Below, one piece after another: positions 28,245 through 41,639 of a DNA stretch of 64,000 bases (its first letter is position 1; each line of letters starts with the position of its first letter). A model generated the notes under the pieces. It saw only the letters and a program-made list of their open reading frames with translations, was not told where the DNA came from and did no database searches. The DNA is from Chionis minor (lineage: Eukaryota; Chordata; Aves; Charadriiformes; Chionididae). Location of the stretch: positions 1,320,072-1,384,071 of the forward strand of contig VZSF01000873.1 in NCBI GenBank assembly GCA_013398295.1. The letters are read 5' to 3'. Both the position numbers and the translations under genes were made by a program.

Positions 28245-31200
28245 CTATAAGAAATACTTATATGAATATCAAATTGTTTCAATAGATGTACAGCTCACCT
28301 GAACAGAAACAGGAATTCATAAAAGTACATAATTAACATGGTAATAATTACACATATATAAGTGGCTCGGAAAGATAAACAAATCTCAGTTCACATCACA
28401 CTGAAAAAGAGTGACAGCAGACCCATGTCAAGGGAGATCTATCAGTGTCAGAGTAAGACACTGAACGGCTATATTTGCCCCAGTACCTTGGTCTCACAGG
28501 TTTATGGTCCATACTTCAGGAAAAGAAGCATCCAGAACTCGTAATTTCTTTTTGCTTCTTGGGCACACTGTCTGTTTAGCCCTTCCTGCCTGGTACCAAT
28601 CTGGGGAATAAAGCTGTGCTGCCCGAAACCAGTTTTAATCTTAAATTATTCAAATGAAACAAAAGTAAAGCACACTGGGAGAATTTTAACTTTTAAATAA
28701 CCTCGTAATAATATAAAAGAATACAGACTTCGAAAGTTCACACTAAACACAGACTGTTTACTGATAGGCATATCTCTAGATACCCAGCACTTAAAAACAT
28801 GCGAAAACTCTTAATCTCCTCTTTAACCATAATTGCTCAGTCTCAACTTAAAAGAGATCATGCCTATGAAACGCCCTAAGAAACCTGATCTTATCTTGTA
28901 GCTCACCCTGTTTTGAGTAGAAATTTGAACTAGAGAACTCCTGAGGTTCCTTCTGATCTGAATTATCTTATGTGAATCTTGTACCAAAGGATCACTCTCT
29001 CTGCAGGTGATTAATGCAGAACTCCATGTCCCTCCTCAGGATGGCAAAGTGGAAAAGCTATTTTCCCAAACTCTAATCAGCTAGTCACTCCAGAATGGAG
29101 CTGTGTGAATACATGACTATTGTTCAACCTTTTGCCAGGACTTCTCCTATACCAGAGGGAAGGTAAATTGCAGGAGGAAGGATAAGTCACATTTTTACAA
29201 AATAGCAACCATAGAAGGGAGTTTGCAGTTGAGAGACAGATACACTAATCTGTTGCAGTGTATGAACTTGATTGTTTATGCAAAGAACTACACAGATGAT
29301 GGAATGAAATAGCAGAAAATGTGAAGTAACACTGAGTTTTGGCAAATGCCTGTGTTTCACCTTTGCCTTTAACAGACAGATGCAATCTCTATAAAGCAAG
29401 ACAAGAACTATTAAGTTCAAGGTAGAAAAACGTGATTTAATGCGTTACGGATGCTCAAAAGGAGGAAACAGCAAGCTGAAGGCATCAGTCAAAACTTCAA
29501 TTCTGGTTTGGCCATTCTACTTGGAGCACACAAGATTTCAACTTTCTTAGCCATTACTCAATTAGAAATTGCTATCCTAGTGGTCCACCTAGAAAAGTAA
29601 AAGTTAAGACCTTGTAAACAAATTTCCTAGCATGCATATTCATATGTTCAGCTTCTATAGTCATTAACAAGTAAGGTACTGTTCCACAACAGTCAGAAAG
29701 GGAAACATGAATCATATAATCAGCAAAGATTCCTTAAATTATTTACCTGTACACAGATTACTTGGGGGGGAAAAAAGGGGGATGGGAGAAGCAGTTGACA
29801 ATGTGGAAACAAATTTGGGGAGAAAAAAACCCACTAAAACCTTTTCAGTTCTACAACCTGTGATGTTTACCATGCATTGTTTACCACATACTCAACTTTC
29901 TCTCACAAAATCCAGATGTATTCAAAAGGGCAATATGATTATAGTTACGACTGGTGGTCCCTTTTTGCTTAAAAAATGGACTCTTCTGAGTGCATTAAAA
30001 TCCAAATGTCTGTATTATGCTAACTTGCTTTTCAGAATGATTGCTCACTTATTAATTTGCAAAATTCACAAGCACAGCAGGGCTCAAGATAATTTACTTA
30101 GGTACCTGTCAACAACCACTGTTTTTTCCACTTAAAACCCCTACCACCTGCTTTGCTGTACTTGCAGTTGAAATAATATTAAAAGACAACAACAAAGAAC
30201 AGGGAAATATAAAGAGGATAAAGAAAAGTGAATTCTAGAGGGCAACTGATTCCTAGCACTAGCATTTGAGCAGCCTCTAGTGGGAATTAAAGAAAACACT
30301 GTGCTCCTGAAGAACAGGAAATAATATTTAGGATGTCTCCAGAAGACAACAATCTCACTTTACTGCAACACAGGTTTCAGAATTTTTCTTTCTAAAGTGA
30401 AAGAAAATTTAGTTGGTTTTCACAAAAAAAAGCCAAGACTAGCTCCACAGCAATAGCATCAGCTACGGTTGTGAATTAACATCTCACCTTCTCAAATGCA
30501 AATGTGCGTATAAAAAGCAAGTTCCAAACAAAGCTAGATATTTAATCAATCTGAAACTTAAGCCATAATGCTTTGAACAGCTCTTACCTATAGTCACAGA
30601 TAAATAAGTTCATACTTTTAAAAAGGTGTTTAGAAAAATATGCAACCTATAAATTCACGTCCAGTTTATGGTTCACAGTGGCACCTAGAATGAAACAGCC
30701 CCAGAAAGCCAGCTAACATTCTAAAGAATACTTGCAAGATTACTACTTCTTTTTCAGCTCTCCAAGAAATCCCACAATCAAGTGGTCAGGCAACGATCAC
30801 CATCTCACTCTGGAACAGCATTGCTATGAAGGAGAAAAACATCTCCTTTTAACATTTTTAAGGAGGCTGGAAAAAATCCATTGTACCTTTACATTAAGAA
30901 TTTTCCTGCATAGTAATATGCCACACTTGGCAGAAATAATATTTATTACATAGCCGAAAAAATAACTTGTTCTTCAGGTGACATCATTCCAAGTATATTA
31001 GTCTGGCCTATATTTCTTACACTATCACAGGAATAACAACACTATTACAAGTTTTATTTCTTAGTTTTAATTTTTTTTAAAAGTACACTCATGTCTGATC
31101 AGATGACATTAGATTGAACTATCTTCCATCAGCATACACGGGTTTGCAGCTACTCAGGTACTGAAGTATTTATCTCGAACTCAAGCATCACAAACCAATT

Positions 31201-31850
31201 TTGTTCCTGAAAACACTTTCTTTCTAAAGTTTAGCTAATTTAAATTTACCACATAAAATTTCTTTTAACTGAAACCTATGTAACCTGTAGGTCTGCAGTA
31301 GTACAAAGATTGTTAGAGAACGTAAACGACAGCTGAATATCAGATAATATTACAGTTTTCAACTTTTCCTACTGTAGTTTTAAATGCAGCTTTCCTGCAC
31401 TGTCCCAGCCACCAAGACAACAGGAGTCACCACGGAGCATGGACAAATGTTTTATGAAGTTCATTTGTTTTCTGACTAAAATCCAAAAAGGCAGAAAAAA
31501 GAACGGGTGGAAACAATTATATCAAAGAAATTCTTTCTACCTCTAGGTCAGACAGGGACACAGATTACTAAACTTAAAATAAAATGAGCAGTGAAAGACA
31601 TATACATACAGGAAGAGCTCAGTTCAGCTGCAACACTTGAAAAAATTCTTTACATAATTACAGTTCTACTAGCTCTCAATTTTGATTTGTTTTTAAAGAA
31701 AAGATCTCAAATCTGGCTAGTACCATACCATTCACATGAAGCTGAAGTAGCTTCTTTGCTCAAACTACATAGCAAGTATACTAGGAATTTTTTCCTTGGC
31801 TATTCAAGCCACAGACATTTCCAAGTTTACAACACCAAACTATGTGCCTT

Positions 31851-31884
31851 TTATATATATATACACATATATATATACACACAC
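31851..31884. repeat. TA/CA dinucleotide microsatellite
   Basis: Alternating TATATA and CACA units run for about 34 bases (TTATATATATATACACATAT and onward to ACACACA). This is a simple-sequence tract inside intron 5, probably length-polymorphic. Confidence 0.85.
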
Positions 31885-33403
31885 CCCTCTACTTTATACA
31901 ACAACCGTCTCTACTGAAGCATGCTGCACTGGAGCCTACAAAAGAGAAAAACTCCCTGCTGAACATAGGTATCATTACACCATATTGTTCAAATTTCCTG
32001 GTTTTACATACATTCCCCCCAATATTTTCCCCAATTTTCTCACTAGAAGATAAATGCTGTTTCACCTCAAACAATGAAATTCATGAAAGCAAGAAAAGTA
32101 TCAGTAGTTTTTAAACAACCGGTCACCCAATTAGAAAAATGTTTTTAATTAATAATAAATATTATTTTCTTTAAACATTTTCCCAACTGCAAATCATTAC
32201 TCATTTACAGTAAAAGTTTTTACAGCTCTCTTAACTTTAAAAATAATTTTAAAATAAAAAATAAACCACTAAAACCAAGAGTCTTCTAATGGAACATGCA
32301 TTCTCAATTTCTGCATTATAAAACATTTATCCAGCTTTTTCAAGCGCTATCAACTGCTAGATGCTAACGAAAAAGAAACTGTTATTTAAGTAATCAAACA
32401 CAATTCAGAAATCCAAGTTCAAATGGCAACTCTGTGAAAAATCTTGATTTTTACTGTCTGGTCTTAAATTCCCTTTTACTTGATCAATACCTACTAGTAT
32501 CTAAATTCTGACATAAGCCACAATTAATAAACAGATAATAGTAAAATAATAACTTATCTTCTCCAAAGACCCTCATGTCTTACACAAGGAGCTAGGTCTA
32601 GGGGCTGTTACTACACTTTTTCCTCCTAAAAGTACTAGAGGTTGTCTACAAACTGATGAAATGGATAAAAATTAAATTCTATAATTTCAGAACACAAGAG
32701 GTTACTGGAAGTATATTGCATTATTCTAACTGGAAAAATCTTTGCAATTTTTATCAAGAAATTAAAAAAATAAGTATACTTCATTAGAACATACTTTCTT
32801 TTGCTGCAAAATATGTACCCAAAATATGGGGTATTAAGTTCTTAAAATAGTTCAAATGTTACCAAAATGAAAATCTTGTATTTAATGAAAAAGATATTAT
32901 AATCACTGTGACCTTTTATTTCAAAAGTTTTACTACATTTTCTTAATGTCTGCAGAGGCCATTAAGACGACTTTAATCCCACTTCTGAAACGAAGGGTAC
33001 ACAGCCTTTTTTTTTTTTTTCTTTTATGCAAAATACTTGTGCTTCTCTGAACAAATGGAATAGAATTTTGTAAGGCTAGAATATGGCAACTTTCACACTT
33101 GATACACAATCTGAAAATAAAGCATGTCCTTCTGGTCAAGATATAAACAAGGACAGCTCCCCTAAGTAGTGCAAAAAGTTTCTGTTTCCCTAATGGATGT
33201 ACACAGTCCTCTGACGAATGCTTGGAAAAAAATATTTAGTAAAGATAAGGAAGCAATAGCTTTTATCTCTGTGAATACACACCCAAGCCTTATCTTCTTC
33301 CCAGTCTCACCAGTCTAAATATTTTCACCCTACAGTGGATCTGTCATCTATGTTCACAACCAGCCTTTCTGAAACCAGTTTCAAGGTGATGCTTAACATT
33401 TGA

Positions 33404-33439
33404 TTTTTTTTTTTTTTTTTTTTTAAAAAGGGGGGGGGG
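33404..33439. repeat. Compound homopolymer T21-A5-G10
   Basis: A run of 21 T is followed directly by 5 A and 10 G. Read on the minus strand (the DTNBP1 sense strand) it is C10-T5-A21. It lies deep in intron 5. Such compound homopolymers are prone to sequencing and polymerase error, so the exact lengths are uncertain. Confidence 0.85.
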
Positions 33440-34244
33440 AATTAGATTTGGATCAAGGTTTATGCGCATTCATTTGCTGTAATCAAAATAGATATTAGAG
33501 CAAAATGTTCCTGCTCAAACCCAAAGTGTATTTCATATTAAGACAAGTATGTCAGATATTGACAAGCAGACATTTACTACAACATCTCAAATAAAAATTG
33601 GCTTAAGTGATGATTCAAATTCTGGACTTTGAAAAGGCAGTAGCTGTCCTTTTCATTTTTATGCAAGAGTAATTTTTTCTTCAAAGTTTTCAACAGCAAC
33701 TACAAGTAGCTGTGTAATACAATAAATCTATCAAATGAAGACAGACTTTTTACTTGAAGTGAGGGATGACTGATAATGTAAGTACTTAACTTAAAGGACT
33801 TTATAAACAGTGCTAATGAAAATCTGTCTTGCAATACACAGCAAAAGCTAAAGAATCTGTACATGATATACCAATTTTAAGTAGGTCACTAAAAAGGCCC
33901 ATTTCCATTATGTAAGATTTCTTTTATCAAAAGCACCAAGGGCTCCCTATCTACTTTCAAAATGAAAGCACTCATAGATTTGCTAGAAGTATATCATATC
34001 ACAACACAGAACCATTACTCTTCTGAAATGATTAAGATTAGCCAAATTACAGCTTGGATGCACAACCCAGGATACAGCAGTTTATGATTCTATATTCACT
34101 TTTTTTTTTTCCCTTACAGAATGTTTAACTCCTTTAAAATTCACAGCCACAGTATTAGTCATCTCTTGGAAAAATAAATACAGTTTACAATTATAAAAAG
34201 CAGAAAGTTCAGAGTTATAAAAACTAAAAACAGTGAGCAGAATA

Positions 34245-34272
34245 TGATTTACCAGAAATTTCTGGTAAATCA
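34245..34272. repeat. 28-bp perfect palindrome without spacer
   Basis: Two 14-base arms meet without a loop. The left arm reads TGATTTACCAGAAA and the right arm is its exact reverse complement. The centre AGAAATTTCT has the inverted GAA/TTC arrangement of a minimal heat-shock-type element. The site lies in intron 5, about 1.8 kb from exon 5. Confidence 0.9.
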
Positions 34273-36081
34273 CTTCCAGAAGTGTAGATGTTGAATTTGG
34301 TATAAATTATACCTTTCTCTTCAAATAGACTCTACAATACTTATCAGAAAAAACAATTCCAAAAACCTTACAGTGGTTACGAGGAACTAATAAAAATGTC
34401 TAGCTAAATTACTTGAAATCTGACACAAGGTTCAAATCTCACAACCTTATCCAAAATTCATTAGCTTCCCCAAGCAGACTGGATAACGCTTCCTTAAATC
34501 TTGCTTGTGCAGTATCAAAAATATTCTAAGGACACTGAGCCTTCTCCAAGCAACTCTACAATCAGTGTGAGATTAATTCTGGTTCATAAAACTATAACAT
34601 TAGGAATGGGAAGGTAACCCCAATTCATCAGGATTTATAGCATTTACAGTTATGAACTATAAAGACTATTCCATTACATTTTTATTATATTGTTTATCTT
34701 TGGTCTACCAGTAGACAATTTTGTGCATGATGATATTAAAATCAGTATTTAAATAAATCATTATTTGAATTGACATTTCCTTCAAAAATAATTGAGCTTT
34801 TCAAAGAGCCAACATTAAACAGCTCCTACACTTGATAAAGCCTTACTAAACAAGGTGGTATGAGAAAATTGCAATAAAAAATTAAATACGTTCCTTGGTT
34901 CAGAAAGAAATAGCAAAGTTATTACTAGCCTACCTAGGAACAAAAGGCTATTTGTGCATATCCACTGACCATAGAAGAATGAGAAATTAGCCTTTGAACA
35001 CAGAAAAGAACCCTCCTTTTCTTCACATCAGATGCCAGCACACAAATCCAGCCCACCCCACAAAAAAGAGAAGCTGCAATTACATGAAGAATTCCTGCAT
35101 ACTTCCCAGCTGGTGTAAGAATAGTGCAGGCAGAGTCCCTGGGGAACTTAGCTACTAAAATCCATGCACAGACAGCAGTTTTTCAAAACTTTAATTTGAT
35201 GCAACTTCTTGATGCCTCTTGCACGGAGGCAGCAAGAGGCCTACTGCTGACAGAAAGGCATGCTACTTGTCAAACGCTGCATCCTCATTTCAAGGCTCAC
35301 TAACACCAGGGCTTTTCAGAGACTAAGGGGCCAGAACATTTTTTCCTAATTTCATTTTTAACAGTGGATCAACTGTTTTGTATGATAGGTTTCCAGAAGT
35401 AGTCTGATAAAACATTCATCTATTCATCTTCTCATTCTTTAAATTAAATCAACTGGTAAAGTTATAAATTTGGTAGAGTTATAAAAATTGGAAGCCATCT
35501 AACAAACACGAGGTATTTGATAACCTTAATATGTAGCATTCCTAGTTGTACCAATGAAAAAGCTGGGTATCACTTCGGAATAGCTTACTTAAACTACGGA
35601 AACCAGCTTTGGAGCCAACAATTACTCTCACTAAAAAGTTCCTGCCTTGAAATTGTCCCAAGCCAGGTAAATTTCTCCCCGAGCCCCCCCAGTAAATGAT
35701 GATTTAAAACAAATAATCATACAAAGTGATATAGACTCAATCAAAGAGAAGCAGCTACATACATTCACACCATTGTTCACACTATTTAGAAATGTAAAAA
35801 GACTTCAAGAATAATAGTTTTCAACTGTTATTGATACGCAGAGATACACAATTATCACTTTTTTTTCCCCAAATAATGACACATACAACGTTGTAACTAC
35901 TGACAGAGCAACCACTACTAATTTTGCTCTTTTACAAAACCAGTTTAAGAACTGCTGTTTTAGAATAGAAAGGATGTGTTTGGGAAGCAAAATTAAATTT
36001 TATAATTGCAAAGTTCACAACAGCTGAACATCAGTCTAATCCTCTGTACTGACTTGAATGCTTATGTCTATAAAACCTTAC

Positions 36082-36214
36082 CTAGGCTTGCCGTGAGGCA
36101 TTCCAGATCTGCTAAAAACCCAGGTATTTGTTGGAGCTGATCCTGTAGTTCCACCAGACTGTTCCTTTTCTTCTCCCAATGTGCAGAAAGCATCACAACT
36201 TCACTATCCACCAG
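36082..36214 (-). CDS. DTNBP1: DTNBP1 coding exon 5 (start of coiled coil)
   Basis: This 133-base exon encodes 44 residues. They begin [20 protein letters not shown] and end [11 protein letters not shown], with one base of the next codon. The [16 protein letters not shown] block is identical to human dysbindin, and [18 protein letters not shown] aligns with human VELQEQLQQLPALIADLE. This is the start of the dysbindin coiled coil (about residue 88 onward in human) through which it packs into BLOC-1. The acceptor is TTTGTTTCAG and the donor is GTAAGG, both strong. The internal Met in VVMLS corresponds to the start used by a described shorter human isoform; whether birds use it cannot be seen here. 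Confidence 0.98.
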
Positions 36215-39200
36215 CTGAAACAAACAGGTTCTGTTCTTTACTTGAAAAGTTATGTACCTATTTATAAGCATCTTTTTTTTTTTTTAGAATTAATGCATCT
36301 GCAAGCAAAAGGTCAGCATAGCAAGCTCATAGCACTGCCACTTGTGTACTTCTCAAGTAAATATACAACATGCTCAAGAAAGCCCCTGTAGTATGAAATA
36401 TTTATATCAAAACAAGCCAAAAAGTTATTTCTCAATATACTAATCAATACACAAAATATTTTATGGATTTTATTAACTGTAAATAACATGCATCTGGAAT
36501 TTTGACAGCAGTGTTGCACTGGTACACAATAACAACATCACAGTGCCGCAATGTTAGGCTTATTTAGATCAGTAACAGTTTAATGTTGCTAGTCATACTG
36601 ATTTAACTTTCATAACAAAATTGGAAACTCTGCACATTCAAAATACTTTAGAAAATGAAATAAAAGGAATGACATTTAAAAAAAGTTGCCTTTATAACAG
36701 TCCTGCTTTTCTGATAAACTTAACTGCAGTAGTTGCAAGTCTTTAAGAACACACTTTAGTTAATTTTTGTTTGATTCTCCCAAAGTTTTATTATACGACA
36801 GTATAATAGGAAGAGGATACACTGCTTAAATTTTTTATTTATATAGGTCAGATTCTATGAAAAACAGCAAGATTGAGAGATTTTAAGTAACAAATGTTTC
36901 CTTTATATATGATACTTGAGAGGATTCAATTATAATTGCCCTGCTCTAAAGTTCCATTAGCCATTCTTCCTCTTGCACACAACTGCAGCCTGTGGCTGTA
37001 TCTGCATTCTGAATTCCTCAGTTTTTGTAGAATTTAGTTGCAGAAACTGAAGAAGTCTGAGCAACTGGCAAAGGAAGTTCTCAAAGACTTACAATTCTAC
37101 CCACTCCAGACAGATTCTTTAAGAACAACTTATCCCATTTCCAAATTCCTCCAACTACTTATCCCAGTCAAAAAGCCATCCTGTTTTACCAGACAATATT
37201 TCAAAACTTATTCCAAAGCCTAGTGAGACTGAGACACTTCAGAAGACCAACATCCTTATTTAAATGAAGGCAAGTCTATTTTCGAGAATGAGATATGGGA
37301 TTTACATCAGTTAAACAGGAAAGCACACAAAAAAAAGCACACCATGAGATGGGGGCGAACATCAGAAAAACATTTCAGCCCAGAGATAACTGAATGCAGC
37401 TAAAATTACTTCAGACAAAATTTTAGATGGAACTGGTAGCTACCACCTATAAATTAACATGGTAAGACTGCAGTTAATTAAATCTTGAAATTTTCACTTT
37501 CCTTTCTCTAGTCATCATTTATAAATCAGACAGCACGAGCAGTTTATCTGCTACTGGCCACTACCAGAAATAGGATACTGGACAAGTGGACCTTTAAGTC
37601 TGATATAGTACAGTCAATCTTGTGTGCTTACACAGTTTATTGAATCCTGTTTCTACTTTTGTAAAAAAGAAACAATAAACCACAACTATTATACTACTAA
37701 TACCTAGTAAACATCTGAATTTCATGGAAAATTTCAAGTCTTTTTGGAAGTTTTTCATTCTAATTCTCCCAAGTAGCCATAATACATGAGATTAAGGTTA
37801 CACTGTTTTTATATATATGAAACCTCACATTGTTTTCAGAACTACAACTTTTAAAGCAAACTATTGCAAGTATTACAAAACTGTAAACAAGTCATTTAAG
37901 AGATCTTCTAAAAAACCAATCATCACGAGCAGTAAAATGCACAAAGCTGGGAGAGAAAAATTCATCTCTAGAAACTGAAGGTTCTCAATGGAATGCGTGG
38001 AAAAGGTAGGCCATACTATTGCAGCAAGAGAAAGACGAACATAAAATAATCTTTCTTACCCTAAATGCACCTCTTCAAAACACATTATGCAGTGAATTTT
38101 TTATCCATTGGAAAAAGATACAGAAAAGACTCGTAAAGAAACCAGAAGAGTCAGGTAGGATGCAGCCAGCCAAAGTGAAGGTTTCAGCCAGGACAGAGAA
38201 CCCCACGGCTCAGTCCTGCTCTGTATCGTGGCCACCCATCTTACACCATCTGCCCCTTAAACAGGGTTTGAAACGGAAAGTCTCATGTGGACCTCCAAAA
38301 CAGCAGAGCAATGCATTGGTAGCACTTACTGGAAGTTTTCTTTCCCTTCATTCCAGAAATAAACCACACAACTTGTCACTTTACTTCCAGGACAGGAAAA
38401 CCAGAGAAAATTAGGAGAAAGTACAGACACTTCCTCAATCTTTTCAGCCAGACAAGTCAAATGTTGCTGTTTCCTGTCCACTAGGAGAGGGCAGCAAACA
38501 GCATCAGCCAACAGCCCTACCCTGATAGTAACCCAACCTCAAATATATTCTATACTTTCCCAGCTCCCCCCAGTGCTTTTAAAGAGCTACAACCATAGGA
38601 ACACGCAACATCATTTTGGCAATTGTTTACATTGAATAATGTTATTTAATGTTTGCATTACATTATTGTTTACATTGCCATTTACTGACAATGTTAAGAT
38701 GTCTTAAGCAGTCTCAAAATAGTATTCCCAGATAGCTTAAAATCTTTCAAATAATGGCAGAAGAGTGCAAAAACTGACCACCTGAACTTTTAGATATGTC
38801 TTATTTTTACCATCACACTGATAAAGTTGTACTTCTCAATATCCTTTTATACCAAACATATCTGACAGAAAAACAGTAAGCTCATATAATTAATATTTTT
38901 TGCGTAAGTGCAAGTAGTGATTGCAATTATCTGAAAAAGGACAGAAAACGAGAAATTCTGGGTGTCAATGTATCAGTTGAAAAGAACTTTAAAAGCACTA
39001 GGAAATTCTCACACTCAATGTTTGTTACAGTAATCTCAGAAAGTAAACAGGAGAATGAACTTCAGATAATTCTTGTTAGACGACACCTTGTTAGAAACAT
39101 GATCACCGAGAATGTCTTTTTTTACAATATCTCTGTTTAATACTTTAGGAACATTAATTGTAGGTTGAGTACCATCAAATCTAGAAGAGATGCGAGAAAC

Positions 39201-39951
39201 AAGAGGAACTGAACATTCGGATGCATTCCATCAGCTGCCTGTCAAACATCATTTTAAAGCCACAGTAAAAAACAATGCAACTTGGGATTTTTCCCAAGTA
39301 GCAATACAGAGCATTACTTTTTCATTATACTGGTTGTACTAGATCCATCTGGGATGGAGTTAACTTTCTTCATAGCAGCCCACATGGTGCTGTGTCTTGG
39401 ATTTCTGATCAAAACAGTGTTGATAACACACCAATGTTTTGGATATTGCTGAACAATGTACTTCTACAGCGTCAAGGCTTTCTCTCTTCTCCACTCATCC
39501 CCACTCCTCCTGCAGTGAGTAGGCTACTGGTGGGCAAGACACTGGGTCGGAACACAGCCAGAACAGTTGATCATTGGCCAGATGGATATTTCATACCATA
39601 TAACACCATGGTCAACAATAAAAAATAAGGGTTTGGTCTTCCAAGGTAACCACTGCTCTGGAGACTGGCTGGGCATTGGTCTGCTTGTGGAAGGTTGTGA
39701 GTGACTGCTTTCCACTGCTTGTTTTTCCTCTGTCCTTCAATTATTAAACTGTCTTTATCTTAAACCATGAGTTTTCTCATTTTTGTTGTCCTGTTCTCTC
39801 TTATGTCCCATTTGTGAAGGAGTGAACAAGGCTATGTGGGTGCTTACCCAGTGGCCAGGGTCAACCCAGTACACTGGTACTAAAAATTTTAGTTTAAAAT
39901 TATTTAAACATTTTAAAATATTTCAAGTGTGGCATTGTTATTTTTTCTTAC
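36215..39951 (-). other. DTNBP1: DTNBP1 intron 4
   Basis: A 3737-base intron between exons 4 and 5. A plus-strand solo LTR occupies 39326-39873. The 131-residue forward frame at 38019-38414 has no recognisable domain and no splice context. The rest is AT-rich sequence in which I see nothing else. Confidence 0.85.
39326..39873 (+). mobile_element. Solo LTR of an avian endogenous retrovirus, plus orientation
   Basis: The block matches a common avian LTR family in order. It opens with a diverged LTR start, then GGGATGGAGTTAACTTTCTT and a GATAACACACCAATGTTTTG segment. Next come ATATTTCATACCATATAACA with a promoter-like ATAAAAAATAA, GGCTGGGCATTGGTC, and ATTAAACTGTCTTTATCTTA, which is the poly(A) signal region. 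The end corresponds to the family's terminal GGGGTTAAACCA segment, here diverged. It is about 548 bases long. There is no gag, pol or env next to it, so it is a solo LTR. No clean target-site duplication is visible, suggesting age. It is antisense to DTNBP1, and its 3' end is 78 bases from exon 4. The related copy at 59547-60032 supports the call. Confidence 0.85.
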
Positions 39952-40012
39952 CTCTCCAGCTTTTGCACAATCTTTGGCTCCTTTGTGAAGGGCAGCCCAA
40001 GCATCTTCATAC
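39952..40012 (-). CDS. DTNBP1: DTNBP1 coding exon 4
   Basis: This 61-base exon encodes YEDAWAALHKGAKDCAKAGE, against human YEDTWAALHRRAKDCASAGE. The acceptor is CTCTTCAG and the donor GTAAGA is a strong consensus. It ends in phase 0 with GAG, joining directly to CTG of exon 5. The match is near full length with conservative changes only, so this is among the clearest exons here. An endogenous retroviral LTR in the opposite orientation ends only 78 bases beyond the donor side, so this exon has very little intronic buffer downstream. Confidence 0.97.
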
Positions 40013-40869
40013 CTGAAGAGAAGAAAGATAAATGACTACTTTTACTACGTTCCCCTTACAAAGGAAGAGGATTTCATGGATGTCACTGTGCTTATATTTA
40101 CAGGTACTACTAGAAATAATAGTTTAAAAAGCTGTGTATTTGTCTTGACAGAACAGTAAATACCAGAAAGAAATACAGAGTAAGACATAATTTCTTTCAA
40201 AGAAAAAGTGATCTGTGCTTTTTAAACTGCTAGCTTACATTAAGAGCTAAATGGACGCAGCAATATTTATAAGACTACACATAAAAGCCTTAAGCACTAA
40301 TTGGAACCCAATTTCACTAAGAAAATGAAAAAAATTACCAAGATTGTAATCACAACTCAACTTTCCCCAAAAAAAGAGAATAGATATTTTTTTAGAGATA
40401 AAAATACAAAGGAAATTTATAATATAAATGACATCTGTTACTCAGAAAAAAATGTGATTAAATACACATAGAATACCCTTTCTTTTCATGGCAATCAAAG
40501 GCATACTGTCGCTATGATAACAGAATGAAACCATATCAAATACGTAAAAGTTATAAAACACCAAATTAAAACCACAGGCTGGGCCTTGATGCTGGTCTCC
40601 TTTATCCCTGTGCATTAGACCCTGAACTAAGTCATCTTTCAGATGTTACTTTTCCTCCAGAACTTCTGTTTCACTAACATGGCAGCACTTAAGGATTGAG
40701 CAAGATTTAAACATATTTATAATTTAGTAACCACCCCCAGTCTACTCACCACAGAACATCAAAAAAACCTATTAGTAACACCTTAATTTTCTTCTCATTT
40801 TCTTAACGTAATAAAGTTATTTCTGAAATTATAGGAAGCAGCCACTAACAAAGAAATGGAAGGTCATAC
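40013..40869 (-). other. DTNBP1: DTNBP1 intron 3
   Basis: An 857-base intron between exons 3 and 4. It is AT-rich and contains nothing recognisable. Confidence 0.9.
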
Positions 40870-40920
40870 CTGCTCAGTAATTCCAGTCCAGCAGAAAACT
40901 CTGGCAAGCACTGAACAGTT
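40870..40920 (-). CDS. DTNBP1: DTNBP1 coding exon 3
   Basis: This 51-base exon reads TVQCLPEFSAGLELLS, flanked by split Arg codons. It matches the human segment TVPFLPKYSAGLELLSR at most positions, including the invariant SAGLELLSR core. The acceptor is TTTTATAG and the donor is GTATGA. Its phase fits exactly: one base completes the AGA codon begun in exon 2, and the last two bases (AG) pair with the first base of exon 4 to give Arg. It lies 3086 bases downstream of exon 2 in transcription order and 857 bases upstream of exon 4. This part of dysbindin precedes the coiled-coil domain. Confidence 0.95.
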
Positions 40921-41639
40921 CTATAAAACAAATAGTAAATATACAAATGTTGTTAATGAATAGAAAGCTGTTATATAATATGTGTGTGCACACATCTGCA
41001 TTTGACAGATATGCTGAGCACTGAAACATTCCCCACTGTCCACTTTCACAAATGTTTTGTCAATTCTGGTTCAAGGTACACAGCGTACCTTACAAGAATA
41101 TTCCAAAGCTAGGAATTTTTTTCCCTTGTTATTTTACGGTAGCCCATTCTTACCTCTTTTTGATTATGTCCATTAAAAACAACTTTTATGAGATAATTTC
41201 TTAATACAGTTCACAAACACACAGGATGAACATTCTTTTAATTTAAAACAGGGGACAAAAACATTCTGAAAATAAGAGTACTACACAAGTTCTTTACGTC
41301 TCTCAATGAAGATACTGCACTTAATGTATTCTACATTAAAAATAAATACTAAGCTTAAGAACCTTTGCCAGTTTAATGCTCTAACGATCTCCAATTGAAT
41401 TCATACATTTTCATTAATAACAGCTTGAAATATAAAGGTAACTTATTATAACTTAAAGAAAATGAACAATGCAGCACTTTTAAGGATGTATTATGTGAAG
41501 ATTTTGATGTAATCCAAGATTCATCTCTTGGAAGATTACCAGAAGAGACTGTTTTGCACTCTCATCCAAACAATTTGAATGGAAAAAACCAAATACCATA
41601 AATGAAACCTTTTTTTTTTCCTTAAACCAAGGGAAAAGC

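Larger units (their letters stand above)
28245..36081 (-). other. DTNBP1: DTNBP1 intron 5
   Basis: A 7837-base AT-rich intron between exons 5 and 6 with no supported exon. It contains a TA/CA simple repeat at 31851-31884, a T21-A5-G10 homopolymer block at 33404-33439 and a 28-base perfect palindrome at 34245-34272. The 142-residue forward frame at 29707-30135 has no recognisable homology and looks like chance. Confidence 0.85.

Noticed and set aside
29707..30135. 142-residue forward open frame in intron 5
   Set aside because: No recognisable domain, AT-rich composition, no splice signals or partner exons; consistent with chance.
38019..38414. 131-residue forward open frame in intron 4
   Set aside because: No domain or motif recognised and it is antisense to DTNBP1 within an intron; treated as chance.
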